Shown here piece after piece: positions 61,696 through 64,000 of a DNA stretch of 64,000 nt. This DNA is from DT-110 sp964342305. Lineage in GTDB: Bacteria; Bacteroidota; Bacteroidia; Chitinophagales; Saprospiraceae. The number at the start of each line of letters is the position of its first letter. Positions within the stretch are counted from its first letter, which is position 1. The notes beneath the pieces are model-generated. The model was given only the letters and a program-made list of their open reading frames with translations. It was not told the DNA's origin and ran no database searches. The position numbers were made by a program, and so were the translations under genes. The stretch lies in the NCBI GenBank assembly GCA_964342305.1, contig CAYFGK010000005.1, positions 1 through 64,000 on the forward strand, given 5' to 3'.

Positions 61696-64000
61696 TTAGC
61701 GTGTTATTAATAGTCGTTTGGACAGTATGCCCTCCTTACTCTGCAGGGTCACCGTATACAGGCCCGACGGGAAGGTACCCCGATCCAGGGTGAGCTGTAA
61801 GCGGGTCTCCATTTCCAGTTCCTGCGACCACACCAGCTTGCCGAGTGGATCGAAGATCAGCAGACGGCGGCCTGTTTCTTCGGGCCCCTGGACCGTAATG
61901 GTCACCTCGCTGCTGGCCGGGTTCGGGAACAGGCTAAGGCGGACGTCCTGCCGCGTGGCTGTCGCCGTAGTGGATGGATTACTGAAGGTGAACACTTCTT
62001 CCTCGACCTCATCGTCCGGTGCAAAGGACGGGCAGGCAGTGTCTTTGGAATGACCAAAGAAGGTCCAGCCTTTACCTTGCAGGGTGGTAATGGCCGCCTC
62101 GCCCAGACAGTAGGTGAGACCACGAACACCTAACCCTAAATTGTCCGGTTGATTTTGATTGTTGGCCCAACCCATGAGGGTGGCATCATAATTGGCGGTA
62201 CTAAGACCCGAATTATCGAATGCGCTTCCTAGGTTTACCCCTGGCCCAAAGGTCCAGGCACCTAAGTCCTGATTGAAGGAACTAGCGCCACTGAACATAT
62301 AGGACATATTAGTCGAATTCGAAACATCCCAAGAACCAATGTCTCCATTAAAAGAAGTGGCGCTAACGAACATATACCTCATATCGGTCACATTCGAAAC
62401 GTCCCACCTGGAAATATCCCCATCAAAGGAGCTGGTTCGTTCAAACAGCCATGTCATATTCGTCACTTTGGATACGTCCCAGTGATTCAGATCTGCATTC
62501 AGGTTTCTACAGGTTGAAAATGCACCTCTCATATTGGTAACCTTGGATAAATCAGGTGCATCCGTAGCTGTGATGTTCATATTCTCAGCCAAAGTGAACA
62601 TGAACCTAAAGGATTCCCAACCTATATCGCCCCACTGTTTCACGGTTGCCAATTGACGGGCATTATCCCTATCAAATGGCCAAGAGTAACCTGCCGTTGC
62701 GAAAGCCGGGAAGGTTCCTGAAATCTTCACCTCGTGCGGTTGGCTATGGTCCGTGTAGGTATGCATTATGGTACCATTCACATTATTCTGTACCATTCCG
62801 TCCCCCCAATCAACCGTGTAATCGTAGGTATAAGTAGGATCGGTAATAATGGTAATCGTCGGGTCACCAGCCGTCGTGGTCCAGGTAGTGATGAAAGGCC
62901 GCTCCTGCGGGCAGGCATGCGGTGCGTAGGTGTCGCCCACGATCACCCACTGGTGGTTGTTCACCAGATCCTGGCGGGCATCAAAGCCCTGGCAGTACTG
63001 CAGGCCGTGGCTACCGATCTGCACCCCGTTGGGCACATTTTGTGCCGCCCAGCCGATGAGGGTGGCGTCGTAATTCGCAAGGCTCATCGCCGTCCCCGAC
63101 AAGGCCGGCCACAAGGATCCACCCGGAGTCAGACCCGTAATATCCAATCCACCCAGATCCTGATCGAAGCTGCGTGCGCTGTTCAGGAAGCCAGCCATAT
63201 TGGTTACCCCGCCGGTCGTCCACATGCTGATGTCCTGGTTAAAGGCCGGTGCCCCCGCAAACATGGCCACCAGGCGCGTGGCACTGGTCAGTTCCCATTC
63301 ATCCAGGGGCTGGTTGAAGACCGTCGCCTCCTTGAACATACCCTCAAAGTTGGTCACGCTGCTCACATCCCAGTCGTTGAGCGGCTGGTTGAATGCACGT
63401 GCCCGGTAGAACATGAACGCCATATTGGTCACATTACCGGTAGTCCACATGCTGATGTCCTGATTGAAGACACTATTGCTGGAGAACATGTGGATCATGC
63501 TCGTCACTTGCGACATAGTCCAGTTACTCAGATCTCCGTTGAAGGAACTCTGGGAGAACATATAGTTGACATTCTGCAGGCTGGTGGTCGTCCATCCACT
63601 GATATCTCCGGTGAACTGAGAGGAGGCAAACAGCCCCTGCATATTGGTTACGTTCGATATGTCCCAGGTACTTACATCACCATTGAAGGCACTTTTCCAG
63701 AACACATTCTGCATATTGGTGATAGTGGAGGTATTCCAACCGGTCAGGTCCGGATTACCCAGATCCCCCGTTTCCTGGAACATACCGAGCATATTGGTCA
63801 TCTGACTCAGATCCGGAGCATCGGTGGCCGTGATCTCCAGGTTTCGGGCACCGGCAAATGCCCGGTCCATGGTGCGCCATTCCTGATCTCCCCACTGCTT
63901 GATCTTGGTCAGTTTAAACTGATTGCGATAAGGCGTATTGTGGCGACCGTTCATAAAGAACTGCGGGAAGTCACCACTGATGGTAACCGTATAGGTTCCC
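61696..64000 (-). CDS. BspA-like T9SS surface protein, 5' end outside window
   Basis: At least 767 residues; the ORF has no start within the window. The frame remains open to position 64000 and encodes GTYTVTISGDFPQFF before the internal Met at 63954, matching the internal module GT.....KISGTFPAF, so the true N-terminus lies beyond the window. It is made of about 25-residue DUF285/BspA repeats (WDVSNVTNMxxLFxxxxxFNGDIxxW). Two modules each start with KQWGD and ITATDAPDLSxVTNM and end with NYDATLxGWA and GLxYCxG. The C-terminus is a T9SS sorting domain (LSLFPNPASSEVTITV, GLYTVTLQSKEG). BspA proteins mediate adhesion. It is tandem with the T9SS protein at 58770. Confidence 0.92.
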   Translation of the reverse strand, partial: GTYTVTISGDFPQFFMNGRHNTPYRNQFKLTKIKQWGDQEWRTMDRAFAGARNLEITATDAPDLSQMTNMLGMFQETGDLGNPDLTGWNTSTITNMQNVFWKSAFNGDVSTWDISNVTNMQGLFASSQFTGDISGWTTTSLQNVNYMFSQSSFNGDLSNWTMSQVTSMIHMFSSNSVFNQDISMWTTGNVTNMAFMFYRARAFNQPLNDWDVSSVTNFEGMFKEATVFNQPLDEWELTSATRLVAMFAGAPAFNQDISMWTTGGVTNMAGFLNSARSFDQDLGGLDITGLTPGGSLWPALSGTAMSLANYDATLIGWAAQNVPNGVQIGSHGLQYCQGFDARQDLVNNHQWVIVGDTYAPHACPQERPFITTWTTTAGDPTITIITDPTYTYDYTVDWGDGMVQNNVNGTIMHTYTDHSQPHEVKISGTFPAFATAGYSWPFDRDNARQLATVKQWGDIGWESFRFMFTLAENMNITATDAPDLSKVTNMRGAFSTCRNLNADLNHWDVSKVTNMTWLFERTSSFDGDISRWDVSNVTDMRYMFVSATSFNGDIGSWDVSNSTNMSYMFSGASSFNQDLGAWTFGPGVNLGSAFDNSGLSTANYDATLMGWANNQNQPDNLGLGVRGLTYCLGEAAITTLQGKGWTFFGHSKDTACPSFAPDDEVEEEVFTFSNPSTTATATRQDVRLSLFPNPASSEVTITVQGPEETGRRLLIFDPLGKLVWSQELEMETRLQLTLDRGTFPSGLYTVTLQSKEGILSKRLLITR

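Noticed and set aside
1..64000. tRNA, rRNA or riboswitch genes
   Set aside because: No cloverleaf, rRNA-like or known riboswitch pattern was noticed by eye; a computational scan could still find one.

Overview
The window is 64 kb of a Bacteroidota chromosome, most like the Saprospiraceae/Lewinella group. The evidence is two large surface proteins with type IX secretion (T9SS) C-terminal sorting domains, a BspA-type repeat protein, WbqC, DUF3857/transglutaminase proteins, several lipoproteins, TAnnTTTG-like -7 promoter elements and the absence of Shine-Dalgarno sequences. One run of exactly 100 N (47245-47344) shows it is a draft scaffold. The genus is an inference from gene content, not from a marker gene.

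Layout: 0-6 kb has a 44-aa membrane protein, a GT39-like membrane protein, WbqC, a dynamin-like GTPase and a Tat-exported class V aminotransferase-like protein. 6-11 kb has two DUF3857/transglutaminase paralogues (one without the catalytic Cys) around a fasciclin lipoprotein. 11.6-14.6 kb is an alpha-amylase/SLC45-type sugar transporter operon. 15-17.8 kb has lipoproteins, a sterol-desaturase-family hydroxylase and a 113-bp tandem repeat. 18-19.8 kb is a LytS/LytTR two-component system with candidate LytTR sites in the divergent promoter. 19.8-30.5 kb carries a polysaccharide flippase, a saccharopine dehydrogenase-like protein, cytidine deaminase, an SLC13 permease, an acyltransferase, a methyltransferase-like protein, a 7TM-AraC regulator, photolyase and a TPR lipoprotein. 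31-35.7 kb has a flavin oxidoreductase and a COG0523/CobW GTPase that share a 7-1-7-type palindrome of the Fur/Zur kind, then an MBL-rhodanese protein and Dps.

35.9-49.5 kb is a complete type I CRISPR-Cas locus: WYL regulator, cas6, cas5, cas8 (with a candidate internal cas11 start), cas7, cas3, cas4, cas1, cas2, a leader with inverted repeats, and an array with 64 visible identical 29-bp repeats. DevR/Cst2-like Cas7, Cas4 and repeats ending ATTGAAAC point to a I-B-like system with an unusual effector gene order. The cas5-cas8-cas7-cas3 block is clearly AT-richer than cas4-cas1-cas2 and the rest of the window. The array is interrupted by the assembly gap inside a repeated spacer.

50-64 kb holds a VPS10/BNR-propeller protein, acetoacetate-CoA ligase, a class IV aminotransferase, a sodium:solute symporter, a T9SS adhesin-like protein and a BspA-like T9SS protein that runs off the right edge.

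The most unexpected signal is a short hairpin word (TTTTTTGCGAAAGC and relatives: a GC or GGC stem, a GAAA/GGAA loop and a T/A tract). It recurs about 20 times across the window, on both strands and in several reading frames, mostly inside genes, and is absent from cas6 to cas2. Several other dispersed intergenic repeat families are also present and are listed separately.
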